From contig QLIY01000089.1 in NCBI GenBank assembly GCA_003260075.1, positions 163,820-227,819 of the forward strand: a stretch of DNA of 64,000 nucleotides, given 5' to 3'. Positions 49,957 to 61,614 of this stretch are shown piece after piece (positions within the stretch are counted from its first letter, which is position 1; every line of letters begins with the position of its first letter). Position numbers and translations under genes: made by a program. The notes under the pieces are model-generated. The model ran no database searches. It saw only the letters and a program-made list of their open reading frames with translations, and was not told the DNA's origin. Source of the DNA: Phallusia mammillata. Taxonomy: Eukaryota > Chordata > Ascidiacea > Phlebobranchia > Ascidiidae.

Positions 49957-51735
49957 CTTTTTCACACACAATACGTACGCGTTTCAGCAGAATGCGTTGG
50001 AATACATCAAAACTTGTCAGAATAATGCAAAAAATTCACATTCGTTTGACTTCTTCCGTGGCCACCATCAGTATACTGTAGCAATTTTTCAAACAATATG
50101 GTCAAAATGTAATCCTTAACTTGTGAACTGTCACGATTTTTAGATGGCTCGCTGTATTTAATGATAATGGTTCACACGAACGAGTTAAGAAAAAAAAAAC
50201 CTAAACTTTCCGAACCAAACGTTCGTTATGTCTGATGGTCTGTATAAGCGGAGATTAATGTTTTTTTTATTCTATTCTTTATTATTCTCAGTTTACAATA
50301 TGAATTGTAACATTATTGTTAAGCACGTTTTGTTCCACTCAATTCACTATGTTTTTTTGCTGCCCGTTACTGTTTATCTCATGAATGTACCGTTTAGATA
50401 GAACATGGATATTTATGTAATAATGCCAACCTGACATTCGTGCTATCGACTTTTTGTTTTCTGCGCGAGTAAACATTTCTAAACATTTACGACATTGGAC
50501 CTTAATCGATAAAAATATAATGTAAAACGGTTAGGCTTAGGACAATAAAAACAATGTATTTCAAGTACAAAGCTGAACATCATTCGCTTGATAATCCTAG
50601 AAAACATAAAAAAATCTTGTCGATCCTTGAAAGTTAATAATGACATAAATACTTTTTAATTATTTTTCGATTTTCTCCCAAAATGTCAGTTACATTTCGT
50701 AGAAAACAGTAAATCCAGGAAGACACAGACTATGGAGTTGTGGTGATAAGTAAGCGCAGTACGACATAATAGCAAAACACACATATTACGGAGTAATACC
50801 ATCACACAAAGAATGAAGTCGACCGAGCAGAATAAAATTGAAGAAAACATGACCAGTAGTTCAAGTACGTCTTGTAAAGGTTGCACCTCCAAATCGCAAG
50901 CAATCTAATTTGTGACAAGTGCCCACTATAGGCTGTAGGAATTTCGTCAGTGACTTAACCCAGCCAAGAAGATCTGTGCCTGAGAAAGTCCAGAACAGGT
51001 TTTTTTAAGGTTTGGTTTGGGTGACCGCTAAGTAGTTTTAAGAGACCGCAAGTGTTTCATTTAAATACCAAAAAAAGCCATATTTGCTTATTTGGGAAAC
51101 CGCTGGAGAAATTTGGGGGACCGTTTCGGTCCCCCCAAAACACCTTAAAAAAACACTGGTCCAGNACTTGGGTCCCCCCAAAACACCTTAAAAAAACACT
51201 GGTCCAGAACGTCTGCGGTTTTACCATTTCACGATCAAATACAATGTATAGCAGTCTTGTGGTATGAAGAGGCGAATACAAATACTGCAATTGTAAATGG
51301 GAACTAAGCAGAAAATTTTGCTGTGTTAAAACTATCACGGAAAAGACATAAATTATATAAATGCAATGCTGTAAACTAGACACACAGATTTGGTAACAAT
51401 GTGCCAGCAATACTAAGGCAAATCCAAAAATTGCTTTTTCAACGCAAGGCAAAGTTTTACAAATCAATGGAGAAAATAAAACATGTCACGTGAGGAGCTT
51501 ATGTGGTTCATAAAAAAGGCTGCTGGCCTAAGGCAGTCCATTAAGCAAGGTCCTATATTTAAACATACCATTAAAGGTAATGCGGTTAAAACACAAACAG
51601 TAAAATCGAAAAAGCACACAAAAGAAATAAAACTTCAACCGCTAGGGTGCATAAAGTCGCCCTGTAGCAGACACTCAACTGCATAGTCGGAAAAAAAGCT
51701 GTTAATGCAATACTTGCTGGCGAGTTACACTGGTT
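49957..51735. other. Spacer between convergent genes
   Basis: 3' regions of the EF-hand-like gene (plus) and the PAG1-like gene (minus). A 40-bp direct repeat flanks the N at 51165 (CCCCCCAAAACACCTTAAAA, at 51132 and 51174). No supported gene; the short plus frame from 51484 (MSREELMWFIKKAAGL) lacks any family match. Confidence 0.55.
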
Positions 51736-54700
51736 TTAAGTGGGCCTTTCGATTTGTTCATAATGGTGTTGGCGCGCAACTCTGGTGTTGTTTGGGTGGT
51801 GTGAGGTTGTTGGGGCCGACACGTCGTTTTCTGATGCAGTTTCACCGCTCCTTACGTCCTGTATCGATTGATAACCAGGGGTGTTTTGATTGGGCGGTTG
51901 GAAAGCCCCGTCAGCTGAGCCTGATGCGCTCACACTTTCATACACCGCCTCCGGGTTGTTTTCCTCTATCTGTGATTTCAAAATACATTTTTTTGTAAAT
52001 AGGAGTCGACCTTCTTAACAAGGGTTTGCGCCGCTTGAGAGATGTTACACATTTTAAAGCGGACGTGATTTAAGATTTTAACCAAAATTTAGGAGGGGGA
52101 GGAAAATACGATTTACAGCCATTGGGTTAGGTACAAGATTTAATAAATAACGCAGTAACATAAATAACTGAGAAAGTACATCGCGGCGTGCCTAAAAACA
52201 TATGCTTTACACATTTTACGTTTGGTTACTCTTATCAAGTCATTTTAGGGTATGAAAGCCATTTACGCTTCTAGTGAGAAAATGAAAGCTCAGAGCTTTA
52301 ACTATCGGTTTCTTAACGACCTTGCAGCTGACAATAGTGTTTGTTGTTCACCTTCAGTTCTACACAAGATGGGCGATGGAAACACAAACGACACCACTTT
52401 TGCCGAGAGTACTTCAATAGACACAAAAAAAATCAAAAACAATAAAAAAGAAAAATGTTGAGTACTAAAATATCTAAAATCGATAAAATATTTTATGTTT
52501 GTTTGTTCCCATTCAACAGGCTTTAAAACCATCACATTACAGTTATATGCACTGATTCATGGCTAACATCTCCATCTGTCCACCACCGTAAAGTGTCATA
52601 AATGAATTGTTAAGTACATAAAGCAACTGAAACCACCTGACACCATTCAGTGTCCGACATTGTCACAAAAACGACTCCTTTATAACCGGATAAAATGGTA
52701 GTACTTAGTAATATGAAAGTTAAAATTGGTCAGTTGAGTGGCAAAATGACAATGCCAATTTCAAACTTTCTTAAAAACATATTTCATTAATAATAGGAAA
52801 CAAATTTGTCAAAACTTTTGTAACTATTCACGTTTAGCTTCATGAAAACATGCTTAAAATCCGACTATTGTAACCTGGTAATAAACTTTCAGGTTAGCAG
52901 CCGGCGCTAACAAGAAAAACGTTACTCAAAAAAGGTGGCACTAGCAAAAATTAGAGCTACACATAAATAAAAAAAATCATTTTAGTAAAATGCCTGAGCT
53001 AAAAATGCTGAAGAACTGTAAGAGTAAAAGTGTTGTTGTAGTCGAATTTTCTATGCCACTAGATTACATTAATTGGCTTTCCACCACAACATTTTCAATT
53101 ATATGAAATTTTACAATACCCAGTATTTAATTTTAAAAAATGCCTTTGCCGCAACAGTGTACAGTTGTTATTGCACTTGCACCAAGTAAGAAGTAAGAAC
53201 GGAAAAAATCGAATCATGCGTTGTGTCACATATGACTGACAACATGAGACTGATTGGCAGAGTCATTTAGTCACGTGACCAGGAAACGAATGCACTATTT
53301 ATTACGACATAAAACGATTTGTCTAAATCAAAACAAGCCCTCCTTTTGATAATAGACACAATAACAACGACTAGTTTTAAAAAAACAACTACCGCATGTT
53401 AGAGGTGTGTCATACTGTTCAGCACATATTTGGATAATTACAGAACGGCAAAAATAGACATGACTTTACCATATTTGCACGAATACTTGACAACCGTGCT
53501 ATCGGACATGTATAGACTTCAACGACCTATTATCCACTTGTAAAAATAACGTATGTGGCAGCGAGTCGATTTGGTGACTTAATACCGCAAATTGGCGCAA
53601 CAGAACACCTCACAGAGTACCGAAGTCAGTGAGTACCACGTTTATCAAAATTGCCTGTGGCCGCATGCAACTATCGAAAGCATTTCGCCCACTGTAAGCT
53701 AATACAACGAAGCAATTGTTATGGTCTTGCCATACCATGATTTTTGCGAACTGGGATCCCATGAGAGTAACTATCATTAACTCAGTTTATACTGCTGCAT
53801 ACATTTGTGTCGGCTGTGTCATGGGACAAAAGTCCGTGGTACAAGACTGGGTATGACGCTACTTTGGTTAGTACAAACATCGTATATCAGGTGTTGGCAA
53901 CCTTTTGCCAGTTTACTTGCCATCTCAAAAAATCATTTGCGTTCCAACATTTTTGTGTGCAGCAGTGGTTTGTATTAGCTGATTTGTGTGCTACGTTTTT
54001 AGTTACATCATAACATTCTGGAAACACCCAATTTAAAAGTTAAATTATATCATGCCCTACTTGAACATGAATTAGAAAGTTGCTTGTCATGCCATGAATA
54101 AAATCCCATGTGCCAACAACAGCATACATGCCAAGGGTTGTCCACCCCCGCTAAATATAGTGTGTACGAATGATAGATGAATATATATGGTTAGGATTTT
54201 TGTACAAACCATAATCAAAAAATAAAACCGTTTAGATCAAAAAACAAATTAATTTTTTTGCACCTAATTAAAGCAAATAAAAACTGATGCCTAATATTTC
54301 ATGTGATAAAAGCAGAACATTTGTTTGTCATTGCTGTGTCATGGTCAATGGTTTTGTATTGATTTTATGGCCTCGCTTGTATATAACAAAAGGCCAATTT
54401 CTGCAGTCAAGTAAAAAAATGCTTTACCTTTAGCCACACCTTACTTTCTGACTCAAAATAGGACAGATCATGTGGGAATGTTAACTGGCATTTTATCCAC
54501 AAAGTGAACTTTGATGCTGAACCAACTTACAACAACGTAGAACACACACCTGGGCATAAACTTCTGATGTATTGGCTGTAAGATCATTGTCGGGTCGAAT
54601 GATATTAGCATATCTTTGTCTTCTCTCATTCTCCACCTCCTGTCTGTGCCTCAGATGATCCAAACTCTCACGAACACATAGTTTGGCATACATAGGACCC

Positions 54701-55329
54701 GCCTGCAAAAAAAATTGGCTGGATAACAATTCTCATGTACATTATACAAATTCTTTGGCAAAAACAGAAAACACATCCTAAACTGGTTAAGTTATTTGCA
54801 TGCAATCGTAAGGGTTTTGTTACTGTCAGGTTGATTTAGAAATGACATAACCGACCTGCGAATTTTCAGATTGCTCTTGTGTTTCATCTCCATCCCCATT
54901 TCGTTCCTCAGGTTCATCATTTGCTTCCTCAGTTTCATTTAACTCATCTTCTGGGTCAAAGTTTCGTTCTGGAATAGGGGGAGCAGGTGGCTCTTCATTC
55001 GTGGCTACAAAACAAGTACAAATTTTCAACCATGAGGCCAAATACCTTTATGTAAATCAACGCGTTTCAAAAAAGAACCTGTTTTCTTCCTGACTATTGA
55101 TTTTCTCATTTTGTCTATCGATGCATATTCAGCATCGCCATAATTAATCTTGTCAGCTGCTTCAGCTGCTGAAGTTTTGCTGGAATCCCCAGCAAAGGAA
55201 GTTGAAGGTGTGTCTGTTTGGGAATTCCCACTTTTATCTGTTACCTAAAGAACAGTATAAATTGATACATTTTAAAAAGTGTACCACAAACAAATCTTTG
55301 TTTACTTGTCCTGGGTTGTCCACTTGTGC

Positions 55330-55410
<81 letters not shown>

Positions 55411-56678
55411 TTGTTTATATGTACCACAAAAAGCTAGAAATAAATTTAATAAACCTGTGCCATTTTAACCAACCAGTAAATAAAGTACAGTGGATAAAAA
55501 TCCCTCCTAGAAAACACTAAGTCCATAAAATTTCTGTTCTTCAGTAACTCTAAAGACATATATTTGTAATACCTTCGCATAAAAAGAGGAATCACCACTT
55601 CCTTCAGGCACATCCAGGGTTTTGATTTTTATTCGCCCTGTGTCAGATTTCGGTCGCTCCTCAACTTTCGCATACATGTCTTCATCATCCTCATTCTCAC
55701 CCTGCAGTCAATTTACTTTTGTTGAAAGTTCAAACAACAAATGTATATATTAGGGTTTATTGCAATTTGTGACATAAACTTACTGGTACAGTAACAGAAA
55801 TTAGTTGTTCTGAAGATACTTGCAAGTCTTCTGGAGGTGGTGTTGGAAGTCTTCTACCTTTTGGACTGTGGTGTTTAATTTCAGGGCTTCCACCTTAACA
55901 CAAAGCAGCGTAATGTGATGATAAATTATGGTAAAGTGTGAAGCAAGATAAAATGTTGAGGTTACTTGTTCTGTAAGCAAGAAACTCTTGTTTACAGAAA
56001 CATTTTTAATCTTTGACTTAAATGGAAGGAATTGTAGAGTTTAATTATCTGTGAATAAAATTTTGTTTACAATTGTTTTTTATGGCTCATACCATGCTGT
56101 AAAATAAATATGAACATAAAGATAAGCTCATCTAAAGTTTGTACCAAACCATATAAATTCTTGTCCAACTTAAGGTTTAAAAGTAAACACAAGCTGTACC
56201 AAGTAACTCAACTAACCGCTTCCAGACAATTCACTTGTAGAACCATTATGCTGACCATATGAGTTTTGTGATATAGAATCATGTCCCATTACTGGAACTT
56301 GTGGAAGTTCTCGACTTGTTTGAGCTAAAAAAAGAGTTTTAGCTTACGGAGTCATACCACAATAATAAAAAACTGCTTCTTACAGGAAGAGTGTGGTCTT
56401 CTGTATTCATTTCCATTTTGGTTTGGTGGTTTCTGTTGTAGACGATTGTCATTTTGTAAAGGTTCTACTGATACTTTAGTTGATTCCTCATTGTTTTCAA
56501 CTTTTGGTTGATAGCTGACTGTTTTCACTGGACTTTTCCTTCAAAGAAAAAGTATAAAGCAAAAACTAAATACCAATTCACTTTGCAAATTGCTAACTTA
56601 CTTGGTTTTTGTGCAAATTAGCAACAAAAATGTGGTAATAAATATTGAGATGATACAGCTGGCTGTAAGCAAAATCAT
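51736..56678 (-). CDS. PAG1: PAG1/Cbp-like transmembrane phosphotyrosine adaptor
   Basis: Exons: 56678-56602, 56538-56384, 56324-56217, 55893-55784, 55701-55573, 55244-55079, 55004-54856, 54702-54550, 51969-51736; phases agree and give 426 residues (human PAG1 is of similar size). A membrane segment starts at the N-terminus (MILLTASCIISIFITTFLLL), and the rest is cytoplasmic. Family-like elements in order: TSRELPQVP, AEYASIDKMRK, a PPAPPIPER SH3-type motif and a C-terminal PGYQSI. Tyr motifs: FYAKV, MYAKV, YASI, MYAKL, RYANI, VYAQV, VYESV, GYQSI, HYEQI; they resemble SH2-binding or ITIM-like sites. PAG1 recruits Csk to membrane rafts in vertebrates. Only one Cys (LICTK) follows the membrane segment instead of the CxxC palmitoylation pair. 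Assignment rests on layout and short motifs, not on overall identity. Confidence 0.7.
55331..55407. repeat. Poly-C of about 77 nt
   Basis: Pure C run in an intron of the PAG1-like gene (55245-55572). No duplicated flanks were seen. Intron length is probably unreliable. Confidence 0.9.
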
Positions 56679-57452
56679 GCTTTACGCAAAGGTAGAAAAT
56701 TAGGGATGTTTTTCCGCATTATCCAGGCTACATAGATTACAAAAAAATTACTTATTCAGTTGATGATCTGCATTGAATAGTTAAAGTGATTTGTGTTGGT
56801 TCATGCATTAAATTGTGAACAGAAATCGGAAACACTTTCCAGTTACGTTACGAATTTAGCAGAAGAATTACTGTGTTTCAAGTTTCAACTCATAAGCTTT
56901 TATTTCTGAAATTGCAAAGCTGACTTTCTGGATCTTTACACAACAAACAGTTATTTGTGGTGCTCCAGGACAAATACAACTTCCTTGCTAACTTGACGAA
57001 GTTAGAATTCTAGAAAATCTTGTATTTGGGTAAAATAAACATCTGCTCTGCTGCTGTCGGTATGAATAATGAAATATAGTCAATCTAATAGCTGTGTGTC
57101 AGAAATAAATAGGGGTCTGTCAAGGGTCAAGTGTATAATCGTAAGTACATAGGTTAATGAAGTTACAAAATCATGAAATTACGTCACAACACAGTTTAGG
57201 TCATGTCATGACGTCAAGCAAACACGTCTCTGTGACGTTATTAACAATGTTTTTGACAACACCAAAAAATTTGACGTCACTGATTAGAACTTGCGAAGCC
57301 TTTCCAGTTGCCAACCACTTTTGCAATAACAATAAGGTAAGGCCGAAACAAACTGTCGAACTACAGTTAGGTACAATAACAAATTTTAAATTAGCTGGTG
57401 ATAAACCTCTACCGCGGGTATCAGCGAAGAACGGTTATAGAGTTCTTTGGTA
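56679..57452. other. Upstream region of the PAG1-like gene
   Basis: Candidate promoter region; CRE-like half sites (TGACGTCA/TGACGT) occur near 57176-57280. The plus frame starting near 57157 has no family signature. No gene called. Confidence 0.45.
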
Positions 57453-57830
57453 CCATATTTACTCGATTGTAAGCCGCGGCTTACCTTATATTGTTATTTA
57501 GCTGCCGTTTGTGCGGCTTATAATCGAGGGCGGTCTGTATTTTAATTTTATACCGAAATTATTTCTACACTCATTTAAATTATTGGGGTTCAAAGTATGC
57601 ATGTACAGATTATACGTCGATATACGTTCTGTTGGGTACAGTTATCAACGTAACTAACAGATATGGGCAAATAGTCATACCATATAACAACAGAAAGATG
57701 TATTAAGAAACAATAGTATCAAAAATTCCAGCGTGCGGCTTACAATCACGGGCGGCTTACATTATTTTTTTAACACCTCAACATGCGGTTTACAATCGAG
57801 GGCGGCTTACAATCGAGTAAATACGGATAC
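57453..57830. mobile_element. MITE-like element with about 25-bp inverted ends
   Basis: Left end TATTTACTCGATTGTAAGCC; the right end reversed is identical over that stretch. Variants of GGCTTACAATCGAGGGCGG recur inside near 57515, 57740 and 57790, giving a sub-repeat structure. No coding capacity. No convincing target duplication was found. Confidence 0.7.
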
Positions 57831-58406
57831 GGTTCAGACACAAATTCCAAATGCATAAACAACGGGAAAATACGTCGAAATGGATGTAAAACAATACTAC
57901 ACTCCACCAATGCTTACAATGATTAGCAACACAACAAACTATATTGATTTAAAACAACAAAAAAACGATTACGAATAATAATATCTCCATGGCGCGAGGA
58001 ATTATGACGATATTGTTAATATTATGCCCTGAAAGAAAAACAATCGTAAAACCGTAAAGCATGTGGGTGTATGTTAGATTTAATTCAACAAACGCGGTCG
58101 TAAAGTATTATCGCAAAACATTTTGTGACCCTTATTTTCACCTTCATACATTCGTCTCGCGACCCGATGTTTTCGGATGGAAACAATTTGTGCTCGAACC
58201 ATTTTAGCAACTTTCCCGATTCCGCTGCTTTGATTTGTTGCCTTGGCTTTCGCGCTTCAGATAGAAAGATTGTGAAAAATTGACAAAGGGTTTACATAAA
58301 ACATTTACAACGTACTCCTTTCTCTTGCTTCTGTTTCGCCCTTATTGTCGATGGGACTCGCCAAAGCCTATTTCAAAAACACGTTAAGATACCGAACCGT
58401 ATTTCA
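57831..58406. other. Spacer
   Basis: No gene seen between the MITE and the kinase locus. Confidence 0.45.
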
Positions 58407-59106
58407 TCAAGAGCTTACGCTTTCTTTGAAACTTTCTTGGGATGATACAGAAGAAGGGGAATGGTAGGCTTGATTTATCTCGTCCTCATGTTCCAAAGCC
58501 ACGGTGCACATGTCACAAGCACTACTTGTAATTTCCAAAGCATTTTTGGCCGTTGTCTCGTTACAACTGACTGGTGACAATCGAACTTGAATTCTATTCT
58601 CATTTCGTTTAGTCGGAAGAGTGCCGACCTTGCTTTGTGTGCCAAATGATTCCAACATCTCGTTGGTGTGATGAAGAATCGGGCAATTTGCCACCCAATT
58701 GTCACCCACATCGTTGTCAACTATGTCGTAAAGTTGAATGATTCGATCTGATTTAGCGACTGGAGGCAAGTTGTCATCGGAAATAGAGCGCCGTCTAGTG
58801 AGCAGAGTCAAGTTGAAATTTTCACGAATGTCCATTGCAAAGTCAACGCTATTTTTCTTTTTTTGCGTCCCGTTTCTTTGAAACAAGTTGGCGGTCTTCG
58901 CTGCGTTTCTCCTTCGTCAATTGACGATCATCCCCATTAATCGCCAGATTTCGTAAACACGCGGTGCAGTTATTTGTTGCCGTGGAAGCATGATTTGAAT
59001 CCTGCATTCCTGTATTACACTGGGAGGCAAACATTTCTGCTGAAGAAATCGGTACTGTGCTTCCTCTAGTAATTTCTTTCGCTGCTCCAAGTATGCGCCA
59101 ACGTAT

Positions 59107-59421
59107 TTGGCCTGACAATTGTACACTGAGAAGTAAAATACATGCTGCTACAATACCCACACATGACAACGTACGGTCCAAACAACTTACCTGGATTGTT
59201 TTCTATTCTTAGAAGGTCATCCTTGAGGATTGGCAGCAAAGTTTCGTTTTTGTGAGTATAAAATCAAATAAGCATAAAACCCCCCCCCCTGGCCTGACAA
59301 TTGTACACTGAGAAGTAAAATACATGCTGCTACAATATCCACACATGACAACGTACGGTCCAAACAACTTTGGCTGCAAAGTTTCGTTTTTGTGAGTATA
59401 AAATCAAATAAGCATAAACGT
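59107..59421. repeat. Direct copies around poly-C, one lacking an exon piece
   Basis: The block 59107-59280 recurs at 59290-59421 after nine C's. The right copy lacks about 46 bp that in the left copy hold the 3' part of a kinase tail exon (DDLLRIENNPG) and its donor. Confidence 0.8.
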
Positions 59422-60155
59422 TTTGGTGTCATTGCGTGCTTACCAGTCTGTTGGCACCAGGGTGTAGCGAGGTGTTTATTCGAGGTACAACGTAATAGAA
59501 TAACACAATGAGCGAATACGACGCATAAGACGAGAGTCAGAGAAAGAAGGCAATCTGTCCGGTTCGCTGTAGTATGAAGGCACACGATAACGGAAGTGAG
59601 AGAGGCCGCTACAAGGGGGAATTTGACAGGAACGTGTAACTCACGGATGAGTAAAAACTAAACAACTCTTCGATCTCTTTCGGGGTTTATGATCGAGTAG
59701 TTGATTGATAAACTCCTTGCATTCTGGTAATGAGATTTTTAATGGTAAAATAAACAAGTAACAATTATACATGAAGAGCACAAAAAGCACCGACCAGTAC
59801 CAGAAAGCCCTTTGCCAAACGGCAATTTTTCGTGCTTCGCTTTTTCGTACTGGTGCAAAACTTCTTGGACAGTTGTGCCCGGGAACGGGTTTGTCAGAAC
59901 AAATAGAACAACACCTCCGCGAAAACAATTCGAGTTTGACACCTTTTTAGCCTGGCAGCAACACAACAAGGCTCACAAGCTCTACAGATCGGCACTCATG
60001 CCAATTGTACCCTTCACCGGTAGCCAACAAAGCCTCAGGGGCAACAAAACCTGGCGTCCCACACATTGTACTGTTCGATATTTCTCTGCATGCGTTCTTG
60101 CATGCATCAGATTCAGGTATCTTGATCGAAAAGCCAAGATCGCCCAGTTTAACAC

Positions 60156-60298
60156 CTCCATTAGACGTACATACAACAGTTGGCCGAGGATGCCGGTATT
60201 CGACCCGAAGATCTAAGCGGTCCAATGGCGGACAGGGAGGTGTGAGGAGCATAGTCAGTTTGGCCCGGGCAACTAGCCCGATATGATGATGATATGAC
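60156..60298 (-). other. 143-nt intron flanked by an 8-bp duplication
   Basis: It interrupts the kinase between ENILVTEHGG and VKLGDLGF. The insert is bounded by ATGGAGGT at both ends (plus-strand copies 60297-60304 and 60154-60161). The duplicated AGGT supplies both the donor (GGAG/GT) and the acceptor (GGAG/GT). Removal restores the frame exactly. This is the footprint of an intron created by insertion of a short mobile element. Confidence 0.65.
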
Positions 60299-61383
60299 CT
60301 CCATGTTCGGTTACCAGAATGTTTTCCAATTTTAAATCCCGTAAAAACACAAAAAGGTTTTCAGAAAAATAGTACCAGTACAATGACAGCAGATTGAATG
60401 TTCCAAACCCACCGATGGGCGATGTTTCTGTCGTGGAGAAACCTCAACCCACTTAGGATATCTCGAAAATAAGAACAGGCATTTTCTTCGGCGAAATACA
60501 GCGATTTCCTGTTTTTTGCAATAAAGTCTAGGTACAAACTTTTGCCCTTAGCCGCATACTCCAATACCAAAAAAATCCGCCTACACGAAACAAATAGATC
60601 CAGCACCATAACCTGAGGTATTGTAATATTAGCGACGAATCAGTTAAATTGGAGCCGTTTTCACAAATACATACGATGTGCGGACTCCCAAATGTCTCGT
60701 TCATGTTGGTAATTTCTCCGGGAACAAACTTAGCCAGCTTCGATAAATTCTTGACACCAACATCTGCATGCATGATCTTAATTGCAACCTGACATTCAAC
60801 AAATGCACTGTTTTACGAAAGGCTCGTACATACTACAAGAAACATAAGGAACTTAATGAACTGATTTAAAATGCTTTTTTATTCCTAAACATCAACAAAT
60901 AGGTTTAAGTGAATATTGCAACCTATTCATCACCACAAGCTTGCGCAGTACAGTAATTTGATTGAAGGCAAACTGTAATATTTTGATAAACTCCGAATAA
61001 TACAACAGTCAAACGTTAAACTGAGCCAATAAATTACCTTAAGATGCTTCTCCCTTCCGCTGACAAGTCTTAACTTGTCGCTACTGGCGATTTTGGTTGC
61101 AGTTGGTTCAGCCAAAAACACTCGGCCAACCGCTCCAAGAACTTGTCAGTCATCATATATCCATGAAACAAGTATACAGCTTTTTCCACCTTGGAAAGCC
61201 TATTTTCCCCACTTATTACCATACTTCTCTCTTCTATTCGAAAGCGATTTAAGGCAGCAATGATTTGCAATAAACTCGCGGCTAACACAACCGCACGACA
61301 GAATGCATAAAGCAAGTGTTGAAATTTCCAGTTTTGCTCCATAGGCCTACATCAACAAGCCTGGCTTACCCAGGTAACGGTTA

Positions 61384-61391
61384 TGACGTCA
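61384..61391. promoter_or_regulatory. CRE palindrome TGACGTCA upstream of the kinase
   Basis: A perfect CRE lies about 40 bp upstream of the kinase ATG (61342) and is conserved in the tandem copy at 62102-62109. CRE sites drive many testis kinase promoters; function here is inferred. Confidence 0.45.
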
Positions 61392-61614
61392 TAGACAGGT
61401 TTGTTCAATTACATATGGAGATACTACATGGGAAAATTTGGGGGCTAACTTTATTTTTGTCTGTCTTTTAAACTATATTCGATCAAACCTTATTATATAG
61501 TTCCTCCAGTGCCAAACTGGGACATTTTGTTTCACTCGAAAATAATAACAGGCAGGCATTTTCTTCAGCACCAACATTTACACGCCCAATCTAAATCGCA
61601 ACTCGAAACAGATG

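Larger units (their letters stand above)
58407..61342 (-). pseudogene. Decayed Ser/Thr protein kinase (CAMK/TSSK-like) locus
   Basis: Kinase motifs are ordered on the minus strand: LGAVGRVFLAEP (P-loop), VAIKIMHA (60788-60675), FLVLEYAAKGK and LSGLRFLHDRNIAHR (about 60585-60415), DLKLENILVTEHGG, VKLGDLGFS, MCGTPGFVAPEALL, then SADL, VVLFVLTNPFPG and LPECKEFINQLLDHKPRKR. Lesions: exons at 60675 and 60585 do not join in frame; the acceptor before DLKLEN is CG instead of AG after a good pyrimidine tract; one extra T follows GEGYN; TAG replaces the Trp codon after SADL; a tail frameshift separates 59121-58850 from an open 159-codon frame at 58886-58407. Such density suggests a pseudogene, although low consensus quality is possible. 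A poly-C joint at 59281 lies inside. Confidence 0.7.

Noticed and set aside
52252..52461. 69-codon plus frame preceded by an acceptor-like TTTTAG
   Set aside because: Lies in the large intron of the minus-strand PAG1-like gene and has no partner exon or family match.
55202..55520. Plus-strand polyproline frames
   Set aside because: Produced only by the poly-C tract inside an intron of the minus-strand PAG1-like gene.
57157..57501. 114-codon plus frame
   Set aside because: No family signature, no splice support, and its 3' part runs into the MITE.
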